DNA of 64,000 nt from Desulfotruncus alcoholivorax DSM 16058. GTDB lineage: Bacteria > Bacillota > Desulfotomaculia > Desulfotomaculales > Desulfallaceae. Below, piece by piece: positions 42,526-51,189 of this stretch; within the stretch, counting starts at the first letter, position 1; each line of letters begins with the position of its first letter. The notes below the pieces were generated by a model. That model searched no databases. It was not told the DNA's origin and worked only from the letters and a program-made list of their open reading frames with translations. A program made the translations under genes and the position numbers. Location of the stretch: positions 33,333 to 97,332 of the forward strand of contig NZ_AUMW01000015.1 in assembly GCF_000430885.1 (NCBI RefSeq), given 5' to 3'.

Positions 42526-43035
42526 TCATCCTTCAGGCAATATTTCTTTCATGGTTTTAATAAAAGCATACACTTCCCTTTCCAGGCAGCCGACCGTTTG
42601 TGGAAATTTATTCAGTAAATCGACAATTCTTTCAGTAGATAGGTTAAATCCATATACATTCCTGAAAACGTGCCGGAATGCCCTGAATTCGTCCAGTTTT
42701 GCGGCTGTCTCTTTAGTGATAAAGTACGGGCGTATATCCGGAATGTCCAGGGACATTTGCAGCAATAACTTGCGGTGCCAATTTTCGTCTGCGGGTAAAG
42801 CTTCATCTATTTCCCTGGCCACTGTTTCAAAAATGTTTTCAACGGCTACGTAAAAATCATGCAATATTGATCCAACGGCTCGCAGCAGAAAGGTATCTCC
42901 CTGCGGCAGGGCCGATCTGATATTTTTTTTTGAACCGGATAATCCCCTGTCTGAAAGCTCTTTAGAAAGGTTTTTGATGTTCTCCAGTTCCTCTTTAATC
43001 CGTGATGCCACTACAGCAAATCGTTTAGGGGTCAT
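42526..43035 (-). CDS. HepT-like HEPN ribonuclease (toxin candidate)
   Basis: A 169-residue helical protein of the HepT-like family. It carries LRAVGSILHDFYVAVENIFE and an R-x4-6-H type motif in EFRAFRHVFRNVYGFNL, the HEPN RNase active site. Its start overlaps the stop of the nucleotidyltransferase gene by ATGA, giving the usual tight gene pair. In known pairs the HEPN protein is a toxic RNase and the NTase neutralises it by AMPylation; here this is inferred from family and layout. Confidence 0.8.
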   Translation of the reverse strand: MTPKRFAVVASRIKEELENIKNLSKELSDRGLSGSKKNIRSALPQGDTFLLRAVGSILHDFYVAVENIFETVAREIDEALPADENWHRKLLLQMSLDIPDIRPYFITKETAAKLDEFRAFRHVFRNVYGFNLSTERIVDLLNKFPQTVGCLEREVYAFIKTMKEILPEG

Positions 43036-43403
43036 AAAAGTTTTCCCTCTCTCCTGGCTTTATCTCTTAAGCCCGGGCTGGCGTCTTCACTTAAAACCAC
43101 GTTTACTTCCACTGGTGCAGCAATTTCCTCCATTTCAACCAACATGCGCCAATAATTTGCTTCAGCCGGAAACTCCTCAACCATTAGATCGATATCGGAA
43201 CGATGGTCAAAATGTGTCCCCCGGGCTAAAGACCCGTAAAGATAAACGGATTTTACTTTATATTTTTCCTTAAGGTGGGTGGCCGCAGCTGCAGCCTTTA
43301 ACATAGCGTCCCGTCGCAGTTTGTCCTTTTCGTCCTGTTCTCTGGCGGCCCTTTTTTGCCAGGCCTCGCGCAGGCTTTTATTTCTTTTCGAGCTGTATTT
43401 CAT
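43032..43403 (-). CDS. MntA-like nucleotidyltransferase (antitoxin candidate)
   Basis: A 123-residue protein with a basic, charged N-terminal helix (KRNKSLREAWQKRAAREQDE) and the NTase motif VYLYGSLARGTHFDHRSDID with GS and DxD. The start at 43403 has GGTGA 5 bases before the ATG. It precedes and overlaps the HepT-like gene by four bases. It is one of three MNT-type NTases in the window. Confidence 0.8.
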   Translation of the reverse strand: MKYSSKRNKSLREAWQKRAAREQDEKDKLRRDAMLKAAAAATHLKEKYKVKSVYLYGSLARGTHFDHRSDIDLMVEEFPAEANYWRMLVEMEEIAAPVEVNVVLSEDASPGLRDKARREGKLL

Positions 43404-43525
43404 GGTAATCACCAAATTTATTCTTACTCTTTTTATATATTATACCAATTATTTTTTATTTTGTATTAAAGCGTTTAACAATAGACAGTATGGGATTCGC
43501 ATTTCCAGCCAGGTAGGAAAAGGGG

Positions 43526-43558
43526 CGGGCTGCTTTATTAAGTACTAAAAGCAGCCCG
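43526..43558 (-). terminator. Hairpin at the end of the MarR/RND/MFS operon
   Basis: CGGGCTGCTTTA (43526-43537) pairs with TAAAAGCAGCCCG (43546-43558). On minus it is followed by a short T-rich stretch. It lies about 38 bases after the MFS stop at 43596. Confidence 0.6.
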
Positions 43559-43595
43559 TCTCCTCCGAGTAACGGGCGTCTGGATTATTTTACCG

Positions 43596-45185
43596 CTATG
43601 CCCCGCCCGGTGCACCGCCGGGGGCGCCTTTTGGCGCATACCGTTTCATTTCAATGGCCCGCTGCGCGTCCACGCGTTTTTTGGTGAGCAAGAATATGAG
43701 GGGTATGACAAATAAAACAATAATCGTACTGACAAAGAAAGTGTCTCCAATCGCCACAGCCATGGATTGTTTTTGCAGGGTGAGCGCCATTAAAGCAGCG
43801 GCGGTATGATCCCCTCCGGCAATACCGGCTGCGGCCAGCTGCGCCCCGACACCGTGCAGCAGAACCGGTGCCATGGGGTGATTAACGCCGGTCACGTCGC
43901 CCATTATTTGGTAATGATACGTCTGCCTTTGCAGCATAACCCAGGTCAAAAAAGCAATACCCAGCGACGCCGATATCTGGCGGACCAGGTTGTTCATGGC
44001 CGATGCCCGGCCGGAAAGAAACGGCGGTACGGTATTCATCCCCGAAGTGGTGATGGGCATCATCATCAGCCCGATGCCTCCGGCCCGGATGACCAGCATC
44101 GCCTGCAGCCAGTGCAGGGATGTATTTATGTTGATCACCCGCATGCTGTAAGTAGTGATGATTAATACGGTCATTCCGACGACAGCCAGCGGGAAAGCGC
44201 CTATTTTATCGAACAACCTGCCGCTGATGGGCATCATTATGCCGCTCATCGCCGCCATGGGCATTAACAGCAGTCCCGTTTGCATCGGTGTCAACCCCAT
44301 GAGGTTCTGGGCGTAGATGGGGATGAGAAATATGGCCGAAAACAAGCCGATGGTCAATATAGCCGTGGCCGTCAGGCTGGCCGCGAAAATCGGGTTGCGC
44401 AGCAGCTTGATATCCAGCATGGGCTGCGGCGTCTGCAGCTCCCAGATGACAAACAGCAGCAGCAGGAAAAAGGAGCTGACAAACAAGGTGACGATATATT
44501 GCGAAGTCCAGCCCTTGTCCTGGCCTTCGCTCAGGGCCAGCAGCAGGAAAAAGCAGCCCAGCCCGCTGAAGATAAATCCCGGCAGATCGAATTTAAGGTC
44601 GGACAGGATTTGGGATTCCTTCAAGATCAACCTGGCCAACACACTGACCACGACTCCAATGGGCAGGTTGATGGTGAATATGGTGTGCCAGGAAAAATTA
44701 TCGACCAAATAGCCGCCCGCGGTCGGCCCGATGGCGGGCGCCAGCATGGCGGTGATGCCCCAAACGCCCAGGGCCATGCCCAGTTTGTCCCGGGGCACGA
44801 TGCGGAATATTATGGCCATGCTGACCGGGATCATCATCCCGCCGCCAATAGCCTGAATTACCCGGAACGTCACCAGCGAGCTGTTGCTCCAGGCCAGGGC
44901 ACAAAGAGCTGAACCAATGGTAAAAGCAATCATTGACAAGATATACAGTCTTTTATAGCCGAACCTGTCGCCCAGGTAACCCGTCACCGGGATAACCACC
45001 CCGGACACCAGGAGGTAGGCGGTCATCACCCACTGGATGCTGTCCGCACCCACGCCGAAAATGGACATGAGCTTGGGCAGGGCCACGTTGACAATGCTGC
45101 TGTCCAGGATGGCCATAAACCCGCCCGCAATTAAAATGAACACGGAGGCCCAGGGGATGGGTACATGCTTTTCCTTACTTGACAT
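43596..45185 (-). CDS. DHA2-family MFS multidrug exporter (EmrB/QacA type)
   Basis: A 529-residue, 14-helix proton-driven exporter. Motifs: GGFMAILDSSIVNVALPK in helix 1, GYLGDRFGYKRLYIL (motif A), GPTAGGYLVDNFSWHTIFTI near motif C, and ILTIGLFSAIFLIP later. The C-terminus is a Gly/Ala/Pro tail (KGAPGGAPGGA). Its start overlaps the EmrA-like gene by 11 bases, so the pair is translated together. It is the last gene of the MarR operon. Confidence 0.93.
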   Translation of the reverse strand: MSSKEKHVPIPWASVFILIAGGFMAILDSSIVNVALPKLMSIFGVGADSIQWVMTAYLLVSGVVIPVTGYLGDRFGYKRLYILSMIAFTIGSALCALAWSNSSLVTFRVIQAIGGGMMIPVSMAIIFRIVPRDKLGMALGVWGITAMLAPAIGPTAGGYLVDNFSWHTIFTINLPIGVVVSVLARLILKESQILSDLKFDLPGFIFSGLGCFFLLLALSEGQDKGWTSQYIVTLFVSSFFLLLLFVIWELQTPQPMLDIKLLRNPIFAASLTATAILTIGLFSAIFLIPIYAQNLMGLTPMQTGLLLMPMAAMSGIMMPISGRLFDKIGAFPLAVVGMTVLIITTYSMRVININTSLHWLQAMLVIRAGGIGLMMMPITTSGMNTVPPFLSGRASAMNNLVRQISASLGIAFLTWVMLQRQTYHYQIMGDVTGVNHPMAPVLLHGVGAQLAAAGIAGGDHTAAALMALTLQKQSMAVAIGDTFFVSTIIVLFVIPLIFLLTKKRVDAQRAIEMKRYAPKGAPGGAPGGA

Positions 45186-45834
45186 GGATTTTCACCACGG
45201 CGTTGGTACCGTACAGCACCCGGGAAAGATCGGCGGCAGCATCAAACCGGACCCGAACAGGGATGCGCTGCACCACTTTGGTAAAGTTGCCGCCGGCGTT
45301 GGCCTGCGGCAGCAGGGAGAAGGTGGATAAAGTGGCTTCGCCGATAAAATCAACTTTTCCGGTATATTTTTTGCCCGGTTGATTATCCAGAGTGATATCC
45401 ACCGGCTGGCCCACCTTAACTTTATACAGGTCGGTTTCCTCCACATTCGCCGTAATGTAAAGTTCGCCGGGCTTGATTACCCACGCCACCGGCTGTCCCG
45501 GCGCGCCGATTTCCCCGGCATGGGCCAGTTTCGCAATTACCAGGCCGCTTACCGGCGACTTGACCAGGGTAAGGTCGGTATTGCCGCCCCGCGGCAGGGC
45601 GGTGTCGTCCATTCTGGCGAGAACCTGCCCGGCCTGCACGGTATCGCCTTCCTCGGCTTTAATATCCAATATCTCTCCTGCAATTTGCGGGCTAACCTTA
45701 TAGATATCTCCGTCCACCTTGGCATCTTCGGTGCTCACGAAATGGATGTTGTTATACCAGTAATATCCTGTAACGCCACTCAGCGCAGCCACCATTAATA
45801 CCAGGACAATAATTATGGTTACTTTATTTTTCAT
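45175..45834 (-). CDS. EmrA/HlyD-like membrane fusion protein lacking the helical hairpin
   Basis: A short adaptor of 219 residues. After one membrane anchor (about 5-24) come STEDAKVDGDIYKVSPQIAG and a lipoyl half (GDTVQAGQVLARMDD), then after only about ten residues the second lipoyl half (TLVKSPVSGLVIAKL) and the beta-barrel. The long alpha hairpin of EmrA is missing, as in adaptors of single-membrane bacteria without a TolC partner. GGGGG lies 8 bases before the ATG. It works with the overlapping MFS exporter. Confidence 0.85.
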   Translation of the reverse strand: MKNKVTIIIVLVLMVAALSGVTGYYWYNNIHFVSTEDAKVDGDIYKVSPQIAGEILDIKAEEGDTVQAGQVLARMDDTALPRGGNTDLTLVKSPVSGLVIAKLAHAGEIGAPGQPVAWVIKPGELYITANVEETDLYKVKVGQPVDITLDNQPGKKYTGKVDFIGEATLSTFSLLPQANAGGNFTKVVQRIPVRVRFDAAADLSRVLYGTNAVVKIHVK

Positions 45835-45862
45835 AGGCTTCGCCCCCTTTTTTTTCTGGTTG

Positions 45863-45877
45863 TGGGGTCAGACCCCA
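45863..45877. repeat. TGGGGTCAGACCCCA palindromic repeat
   Basis: A palindrome TGGGGTC/GACCCCA sits between the RND and EmrA-like genes. An imperfect copy, GGGCTCAGACCCCAGC, lies at about 45916-45931. This looks like a dispersed intergenic element rather than an operator. Confidence 0.5.
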
Positions 45878-45960
45878 GTTACCTGTTCCTGTTAATTGTT
45901 ACTGTTAGCGTGTGCGGGCTCAGACCCCAGCAGAAGGGGCTGTTTTAAGGGCTTGATCAT

Positions 45961-48900
45961 TTAACCGGTTAATCCGCCCTCATGCAGCCCGTTATTCCGC
46001 CCCTTGTTCCTCTTGAGCTTGAGTTTTTTGCCCAGGTCGTCCAGGATGGTATAAACGACCGGCACCAGCAGCAAAGTGATCAGGGTTGAAAACAGCAGGC
46101 CGCCGACCACCACCGTGGCCATCGGAGCTTGGGACTCGGAGCCTTCGCCGATGCCCATGGCCATGGGCAGCATGGCCAGTATCGCTGTCAGCGCGGTCAT
46201 CAAAATAGGCCGCAAACGGGTGGGACCGGCTTTAAGAATGGCTTCGTCGCGTTCCATACCCCTGCCCCGCAAAACATTGACGTAGTCCACCAGCACGATG
46301 GCGTTTTTCACCACGATACCCGCCAGCAGGATCACTCCGATAAATGCCGGCACACTGAAAGACCTGCCGGTAAGCAGAAGGCTGAAGATAACACCGATAA
46401 CGGTAACCGGCACGGAGAACATGATGATAAAGGGATACAGCAGTGATTCAAACTGCGCCACCATCACCAGGTAGACCAGGATAACTGCCAGTATCAGCGC
46501 CAGTCCCAGGTTGCCGAACGCCTTCATCATTTCCTCGTTTTGGCCGCCGAATTCAAAGGTATAGCCGGGCGGCAAAGGCAGCTTATCCAGCTTGGCGCGG
46601 ATGTCTTTGGTCACACTGTTCAAGTCCCGACCGCTGAGGTCCCCGGTAATGGAAACATACCTGGACTGGTCCTCCCGGTTAATGGTGCTCGGCCCCTCCT
46701 GCTCATCAAAATCGGCCACCGTGCCGAGGGGCACGGACAGGCCCGTCTGCGACGTTACGTTAAGGTTTTTCAAGTCGGCCGGGCGGGCCGATGCGGCGTT
46801 GGCCAGCTGCACCCGGATATCGATCTCGTCTTCACCGGTGCGGTACTGGGTGGCCACGGAACCTTCAATAGCGGTGCGCAGCGTGGAGGCCACTTCCGCC
46901 GCCCCGAGCCCGTACTGCGCGGCCTTTTCGCGGTCAACCCGCACCTGGATCTCGGGCAGCCCTTCCGCCAAACTGGTCGTAACCTGCGTGGTGCCGGGCA
47001 CCTGCTTAACTATATCCGCAACCTCGTTGGACAGTCGTTTTAACGTATTGAGGTCGTCACCTTTGATATCGATCTGTATGGGCGAGCCCGTGCCCTGGCC
47101 TTCGGAAGCCGGGCCGGTGGCGGAAACCGTAATATCCGCGCCGGGCATGCCTTTGACCATACCCCTGATTTCTTCGGCCACGGCTTCGGAGGACCTGTTG
47201 CGCTCGCCTTTTTTGGCCAGTTCAAAATATACCTGCCCCCGGTCGCTGCCAGATTCGCCGCCCATGCTTTCGCTGCCCGTAAAACCCACACTGGAATATA
47301 TATTCCGGACTTCCGGTATTTTTTCACCCAGTTTCTCTATAGCGGTTATGTAGCGGTCGGTTTCATCCAGGTTGGTACCGTTGGGCAAATCCACCTGGAC
47401 CTTGACGTACCCCTCATCCATAGTGGGCATGAATTCGGCGCCCACCAGGGGGAAACAGGCCATACTGGCGATAAAGAGCACCACCACGCCGGTAATTACC
47501 CAGCGCCTGTGCCCTAATGACCACTGCAGCATTTTTTGGTAACGGGCATACAAACGGTCGAGCCACTTTTCAGAAATTCCGTAAATCCTGCCTGTTAGCG
47601 TGGTTTCTTTGGGCTCCGACAATTTCAAAAACCTGGACGACAAAAGCGGCACCAGGGTCAGGGCCACCGCCAGCGAGGCGCCCACGGAAAACGATACGGT
47701 CAGCGCCATGGGCTTAAACAGCTGGGAAGCCAGCCCTTCCACGAATACGATGGGCAGGAACACGGCAATGGTGGTCAGCGTTGAGGCGATAACCGGGCTG
47801 GCCACCTCGGCGGTGGCCAATTTGGACGCATCCACCAGTGAATAGCCCTGCTGCCTGTGGCGGTAGATATTTTCCAAAACCACAATGGCATCGTCAACAA
47901 TCAGGCCCACCCCGAGGGCAAGCCCGCCCAGGCTGATCACGTTCAAGGTCATATGGTTGAAGTAAAGCAGCACAAAAGTAAACACTATTGATATGGGGAT
48001 TGACGTCGATATGATCAGCGTGCTCCGCAGGTTGCGCAGGAACACCAGCATCACCAGCATGGCCAAAATGCCGCCGAAAAAGATTTTGTCGACCACGCTC
48101 TGAATTGATTGTTCAATAAATTCAGATTGGTCCAGCAATACTTTAACTTCAAAGTCAGCCGGCAAACCGGGCTGCATCGCCGCAAGGGCTTTTTTGATGT
48201 CCTTGGCCACCTGGACGGTATTGGCCACGCTCTGCTTGTTGATCATGATGGTCAGGCCCGGCTTGCCGTTCACCCGGCTTAAACGGGTGGCTTCCTTGGT
48301 GCCGTCCTTGATTTCCGCCAGGTCCGAAAGGTGCACCTTAACCCCCGCGGGCGACGTTAACACCAGGTCCCTGATATCATTCACATCTTTGAACTCACCG
48401 GTCGCCCGGACCAGGAGGTCCTTTTTGCCTTCTTCCACCTGGCCGCCGGAGACGTTCATGTTTTCTGTTTTCAGCGCCTGCACGATTTGGTTGATGCCAA
48501 ACCCGTACCCCTGCAGGCGGGACTGGTCCACCAACACCTGGATCTCCCGCTGGGCGCCGCCCATAACCCTAACGGCGGCCACGCCGGGTACCCGTTCCAA
48601 CCTGGGTTGAATGTAATTTTCCGTAACCTGTTTGACCTTTACCGGGTCACGCCCGGATACCGCCATCTGCATAATGGGCAGCATGTTGGGGTCCATTTTA
48701 AAAACCACCGGGTTGCCGGCACCGTCCGGCAGCATGGGTTTGATTAAATCGACCTTTTCCCTCATCTGCAGGGAGGCGAAATTCATGTCGGTGCCCCAGT
48801 TGAACATGACAATAACCAGTGATGAACCGGTGGAACTGACCGACCGGATCGAATCCAGGTCGCTGACGGTGCCCAAAACCGATTCCAAAGGGCGCGTGAC

Positions 48901-49086
48901 CAGGTTTTCAACTTCCTGGGGGCCCGCGCCCGGGTAATCGGTCACAACAACCGCCACGGGCAGGTTCATCTCGGGGTAAAGGTCAATATTAAGGCGGCTT
49001 AGAGAAACGCCGCCCAGAATCAGTACAACGGCAACGAGCACAGCAATGAACAACGGTCTCTTAATCGAGAATTCAGTTATTTTCAT
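45961..49086 (-). CDS. RND family efflux pump (HAE1/AcrB type)
   Basis: A 1041-residue proton-driven pump with twelve membrane helices and two large extracytoplasmic loops. Motifs: EFSIKRPLFIAVLVAVVLIL in helix 1, GLIVDDAIVVLENIYRHRQ with the paired Asp of the proton relay in helix 4, SRFLKL, AEFMPTMDEGY and FIGVILLAGIVVKNAIVLVDY in the second half. Length is typical of AcrB-like pumps. It lies 13 bases behind the adaptor gene. In a single-membrane bacterium it would work without an outer-membrane channel. Confidence 0.95.
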   Translation of the reverse strand: MKITEFSIKRPLFIAVLVAVVLILGGVSLSRLNIDLYPEMNLPVAVVVTDYPGAGPQEVENLVTRPLESVLGTVSDLDSIRSVSSTGSSLVIVMFNWGTDMNFASLQMREKVDLIKPMLPDGAGNPVVFKMDPNMLPIMQMAVSGRDPVKVKQVTENYIQPRLERVPGVAAVRVMGGAQREIQVLVDQSRLQGYGFGINQIVQALKTENMNVSGGQVEEGKKDLLVRATGEFKDVNDIRDLVLTSPAGVKVHLSDLAEIKDGTKEATRLSRVNGKPGLTIMINKQSVANTVQVAKDIKKALAAMQPGLPADFEVKVLLDQSEFIEQSIQSVVDKIFFGGILAMLVMLVFLRNLRSTLIISTSIPISIVFTFVLLYFNHMTLNVISLGGLALGVGLIVDDAIVVLENIYRHRQQGYSLVDASKLATAEVASPVIASTLTTIAVFLPIVFVEGLASQLFKPMALTVSFSVGASLAVALTLVPLLSSRFLKLSEPKETTLTGRIYGISEKWLDRLYARYQKMLQWSLGHRRWVITGVVVLFIASMACFPLVGAEFMPTMDEGYVKVQVDLPNGTNLDETDRYITAIEKLGEKIPEVRNIYSSVGFTGSESMGGESGSDRGQVYFELAKKGERNRSSEAVAEEIRGMVKGMPGADITVSATGPASEGQGTGSPIQIDIKGDDLNTLKRLSNEVADIVKQVPGTTQVTTSLAEGLPEIQVRVDREKAAQYGLGAAEVASTLRTAIEGSVATQYRTGEDEIDIRVQLANAASARPADLKNLNVTSQTGLSVPLGTVADFDEQEGPSTINREDQSRYVSITGDLSGRDLNSVTKDIRAKLDKLPLPPGYTFEFGGQNEEMMKAFGNLGLALILAVILVYLVMVAQFESLLYPFIIMFSVPVTVIGVIFSLLLTGRSFSVPAFIGVILLAGIVVKNAIVLVDYVNVLRGRGMERDEAILKAGPTRLRPILMTALTAILAMLPMAMGIGEGSESQAPMATVVVGGLLFSTLITLLLVPVVYTILDDLGKKLKLKRNKGRNNGLHEGGLTG

Positions 49087-49099
49087 CTGCTCGTTTCAC

Positions 49100-50254
49100 C
49101 TATTTCTTTACTTCGACTTTAACATTATCCTGCAGTGAGTCCTGACCGGAGACAACCACCTGTTCGCCTTCTTTGAGCCCGTCCTTAATTTCTATATTCT
49201 TACCGTCGCTGGCGCCGGTTGTGACCGGGCGGCTGACGGCTTTATTGTCGTTGATGACCCAAACGTTATCCCTGCCGTCTATTTTTACCACGGCTTCCCT
49301 GGGCACAACCAGGGTTTCTTTCTTTTCACCGGCCAATTGCACTTCGGCAAACATGCCGGGCTTTAATTTTTGATCAGGATTATCAATTTGCACTTTAATG
49401 GGATACGCCTTGCTTACCGGGTCGGACGCCAGGGCTATGTTGGTGATAACACCGGTGAAGGGCGTGGCTGATACAGCGCTGACCAGCACCGGAACTTTCT
49501 GACCCTGTTTGATCGCGTTAATCTGGTTTTCAGTAACCGTTGCTTTTACTACGACTTTGGCCAAATTGACCACAGAAACCACCGGAGTGGGTGAAGCCGG
49601 GCTGGCCAGCTCGCCGGGATCGACGTTCACAGCGGTAACCACCCCGTTGATGGGTGACTTGATAAAGCAGTTGTCATACTGCTGCCGGACGCTGGCCAAA
49701 GTAGCCCTGGCAGCGGCCAGCGCCGCCGTTTTGACTTGTTCGAAATCAATCTTGGCCTGCTTATAGGGAATCTCATAAGCGGTTTCAAAACCTCCCAGGC
49801 CGGCCTGCGCTATCGCCCCTGATTCATATAATTGTTTGCCGCGCTCGTAATTGGCTTTGGCCTGCTCGTAATTGATTTTGGAAACTTCCAGCGCGGCTTC
49901 GCATTGGGCCACACCCTCTTTGGCCTGCCGGACGGCGGCAGCCTGTGCTTCGTTCTCCAGGGTGACAAGCACCTGGCCCTTGCTCACCTTGTCGCCAAGG
50001 GCGACGTTAACGGAATAGACTTTGCCGCCCTGACCGCCGGGAACAACATCAGACGATGCCAGGGCCTCAAGCTTGCCGGAAACGACAGTTGTATCCGCCA
50101 GCACACCTTTCACCGCAGCAGCTGTTTTAACGGGAACTACCGTTTCCTTTCCCTCAGCGGATTGTTGTTGTTTGCCGCCGCAGCCGGCCAGGGCCGATAA
50201 GATAACCAGCCAAACAGCTAATAGAATAAAGACCTTGTGTTTAATAATCGACAA
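49100..50254 (-). CDS. RND membrane fusion lipoprotein (periplasmic adaptor type)
   Basis: A 384-residue adaptor with a lipoprotein signal (VWLVILSALAGC, Cys near 25). It has a lipoyl half (VVPGGQGGKVYSVNVALGDK), a coiled-coil hairpin of about 90-200 rich in Ala, Glu and Lys, the second lipoyl half (KSPINGVVTAVNVDPGE), and beta-barrel and membrane-proximal domains (GNDKAVSRPV-like segment and VVVSGQDSLQD). The start is TTG at 50254, with AAAGGGGG almost touching it; spacing is unusually tight. It partners the RND pump encoded next. Confidence 0.92.
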   Translation of the reverse strand: MSIIKHKVFILLAVWLVILSALAGCGGKQQQSAEGKETVVPVKTAAAVKGVLADTTVVSGKLEALASSDVVPGGQGGKVYSVNVALGDKVSKGQVLVTLENEAQAAAVRQAKEGVAQCEAALEVSKINYEQAKANYERGKQLYESGAIAQAGLGGFETAYEIPYKQAKIDFEQVKTAALAAARATLASVRQQYDNCFIKSPINGVVTAVNVDPGELASPASPTPVVSVVNLAKVVVKATVTENQINAIKQGQKVPVLVSAVSATPFTGVITNIALASDPVSKAYPIKVQIDNPDQKLKPGMFAEVQLAGEKKETLVVPREAVVKIDGRDNVWVINDNKAVSRPVTTGASDGKNIEIKDGLKEGEQVVVSGQDSLQDNVKVEVKK

Positions 50255-50292
50255 CCCCCTTTAGCGCATATATCTTCTTTAGCTAAATCCTG

Positions 50293-50766
50293 CTATTTTG
50301 TGTCTTTCCCCAGTTCTTCCCGACGGATCATATCAATTATCTTCTCGTAGACATTAATCATATGTAACAGGTCTTCCTCAGACAACTGCCCGAGGTAGCG
50401 CTGGAGGACCCTGCGCCTTCCCTCCACGCAGCCGCGTACCACTTCCCGGCCCTCTTCCGTCAGCTCAAGCCACACCACCCGCCTGTCCTCTTCGGACCGG
50501 TGACGAGCCACCAGCCCGGCCCGGCACAGCCGGTCCACCAGCGCAGTAATGGCGCTCAGAGACACGTACAGGTCCTCGGCCACCTTGGAAACCGTAACCC
50601 GCCCTTGATCGTTAATAATATTCATCAGCACAAACTGATTGCGCGTTACCCCCTTTTCCATTGCGTCCCCCAGTTCCTGGTGCATCCGGCGCAAAAAGTA
50701 CTGCACCATTTCGTCCAGGCGGTCAAAGTAGCGGTTAAGCACTTCCTGCTTCACATCCTGTTTCAT
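50293..50766 (-). CDS. MarR family transcriptional regulator
   Basis: A 157-residue winged-helix regulator. It has the dimer helices at both ends, and the DNA-binding core TRNQFVLMNIINDQGRVTVSKVAEDLYVSLSAITALVDRL (about 42-82) with the wing VARHRSEEDRRVVWLELTEEG. It is the first gene of an operon with the RND adaptor, the RND pump and the EmrA/EmrB-like pair, so it probably represses them and responds to pump substrates. TAAGGAGG precedes the ATG at 50766. Two inverted repeats lie in its own leader. Confidence 0.92.
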   Translation of the reverse strand: MKQDVKQEVLNRYFDRLDEMVQYFLRRMHQELGDAMEKGVTRNQFVLMNIINDQGRVTVSKVAEDLYVSLSAITALVDRLCRAGLVARHRSEEDRRVVWLELTEEGREVVRGCVEGRRRVLQRYLGQLSEEDLLHMINVYEKIIDMIRREELGKDTK

Positions 50767-50790
50767 TCTCCCTCCCTCCTTACTTTGTCA

Positions 50791-50867
50791 AATTGTTTTT
50801 CCAATTATTATTTGCAGAATTAATAATTCACTAGGTTAAGTTTATTCTTTCTATTGAAGGTTGTCAA
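50791..50867 (-). promoter_or_regulatory. SigA promoter and likely MarR operators of the efflux operon
   Basis: On minus, TTGACA (50862-50867) and TAAACT (50839-50844) are spaced by 17 bases, giving a start near 50832. Just downstream lies the 13-bp perfect palindrome GAATTATTAATTC (50817-50829), then AATTG-6-CAATT (50791-50806). Both are placed where a repressor would block transcription. Confidence 0.6.
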
Positions 50868-50896
50868 TTGGCTAACCTGTTAACTTGTGCTTAAAT

Positions 50897-51186
50897 GGGG
50901 ACGGTTTTTGCTTGCTCTCCCGATAAAGAGCAAGCATGAACCGCCTCCACCACTTGTGTCGCACGTGTAACAAGTTTGGTGCCTTGCGCCCCCTTGCCTT
51001 TATAAAAGGGCACAAAAGGCAGCCATATGGCTGCCTTTATCAGTTGCTGGGATATTTAAAATTAAATTACGGAGTGCAAATTTACTGAGCGCCTGTTTAG
51101 CACCTGTCCCAAGTTAAGCGCCAGGCACCGGATACATGCTTTGCGCCCGACTCCCGACTTCCAACTTCTGACTTCCAACTCCCGAC
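50897..51186. repeat. Intergenic region with dispersed motifs, tandem repeats and a terminator
   Basis: The gap 50868-51189 has no gene. It contains GGGGACGGTT (50897-50906), AAGTTTGGTGCC (50972-50983), GCGCCAGGCACC (about 51118-51129), the palindromic terminator at 51015-51038, and near-tandem copies of CTTCCAACTTCTGA type (about 51147-51186). Confidence 0.5.
51015..51038 (-). terminator. 24-bp perfect palindrome, terminator of the third SLH gene
   Basis: AAAGGCAGCCAT and ATGGCTGCCTTT form a perfect 12-bp self-complementary pair with no separate loop. On minus it is followed by TTTTATAAAGG-like sequence after TGTGCCC. It lies about 150 bases after the SLH stop at 51190. Confidence 0.55.
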
Positions 51187-51189
51187 CCG

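Noticed and set aside
44280..44912. Long open frame opposite the MFS gene
   Set aside because: It lies wholly antisense to a clear transporter gene, has Gln/Arg/His/Gly-biased composition typical of a shadow frame and no binding site.
45863..45877. Operator of the EmrA/EmrB-like genes
   Set aside because: The palindrome resembles a dispersed repeat, has a second imperfect copy nearby and no promoter around it.
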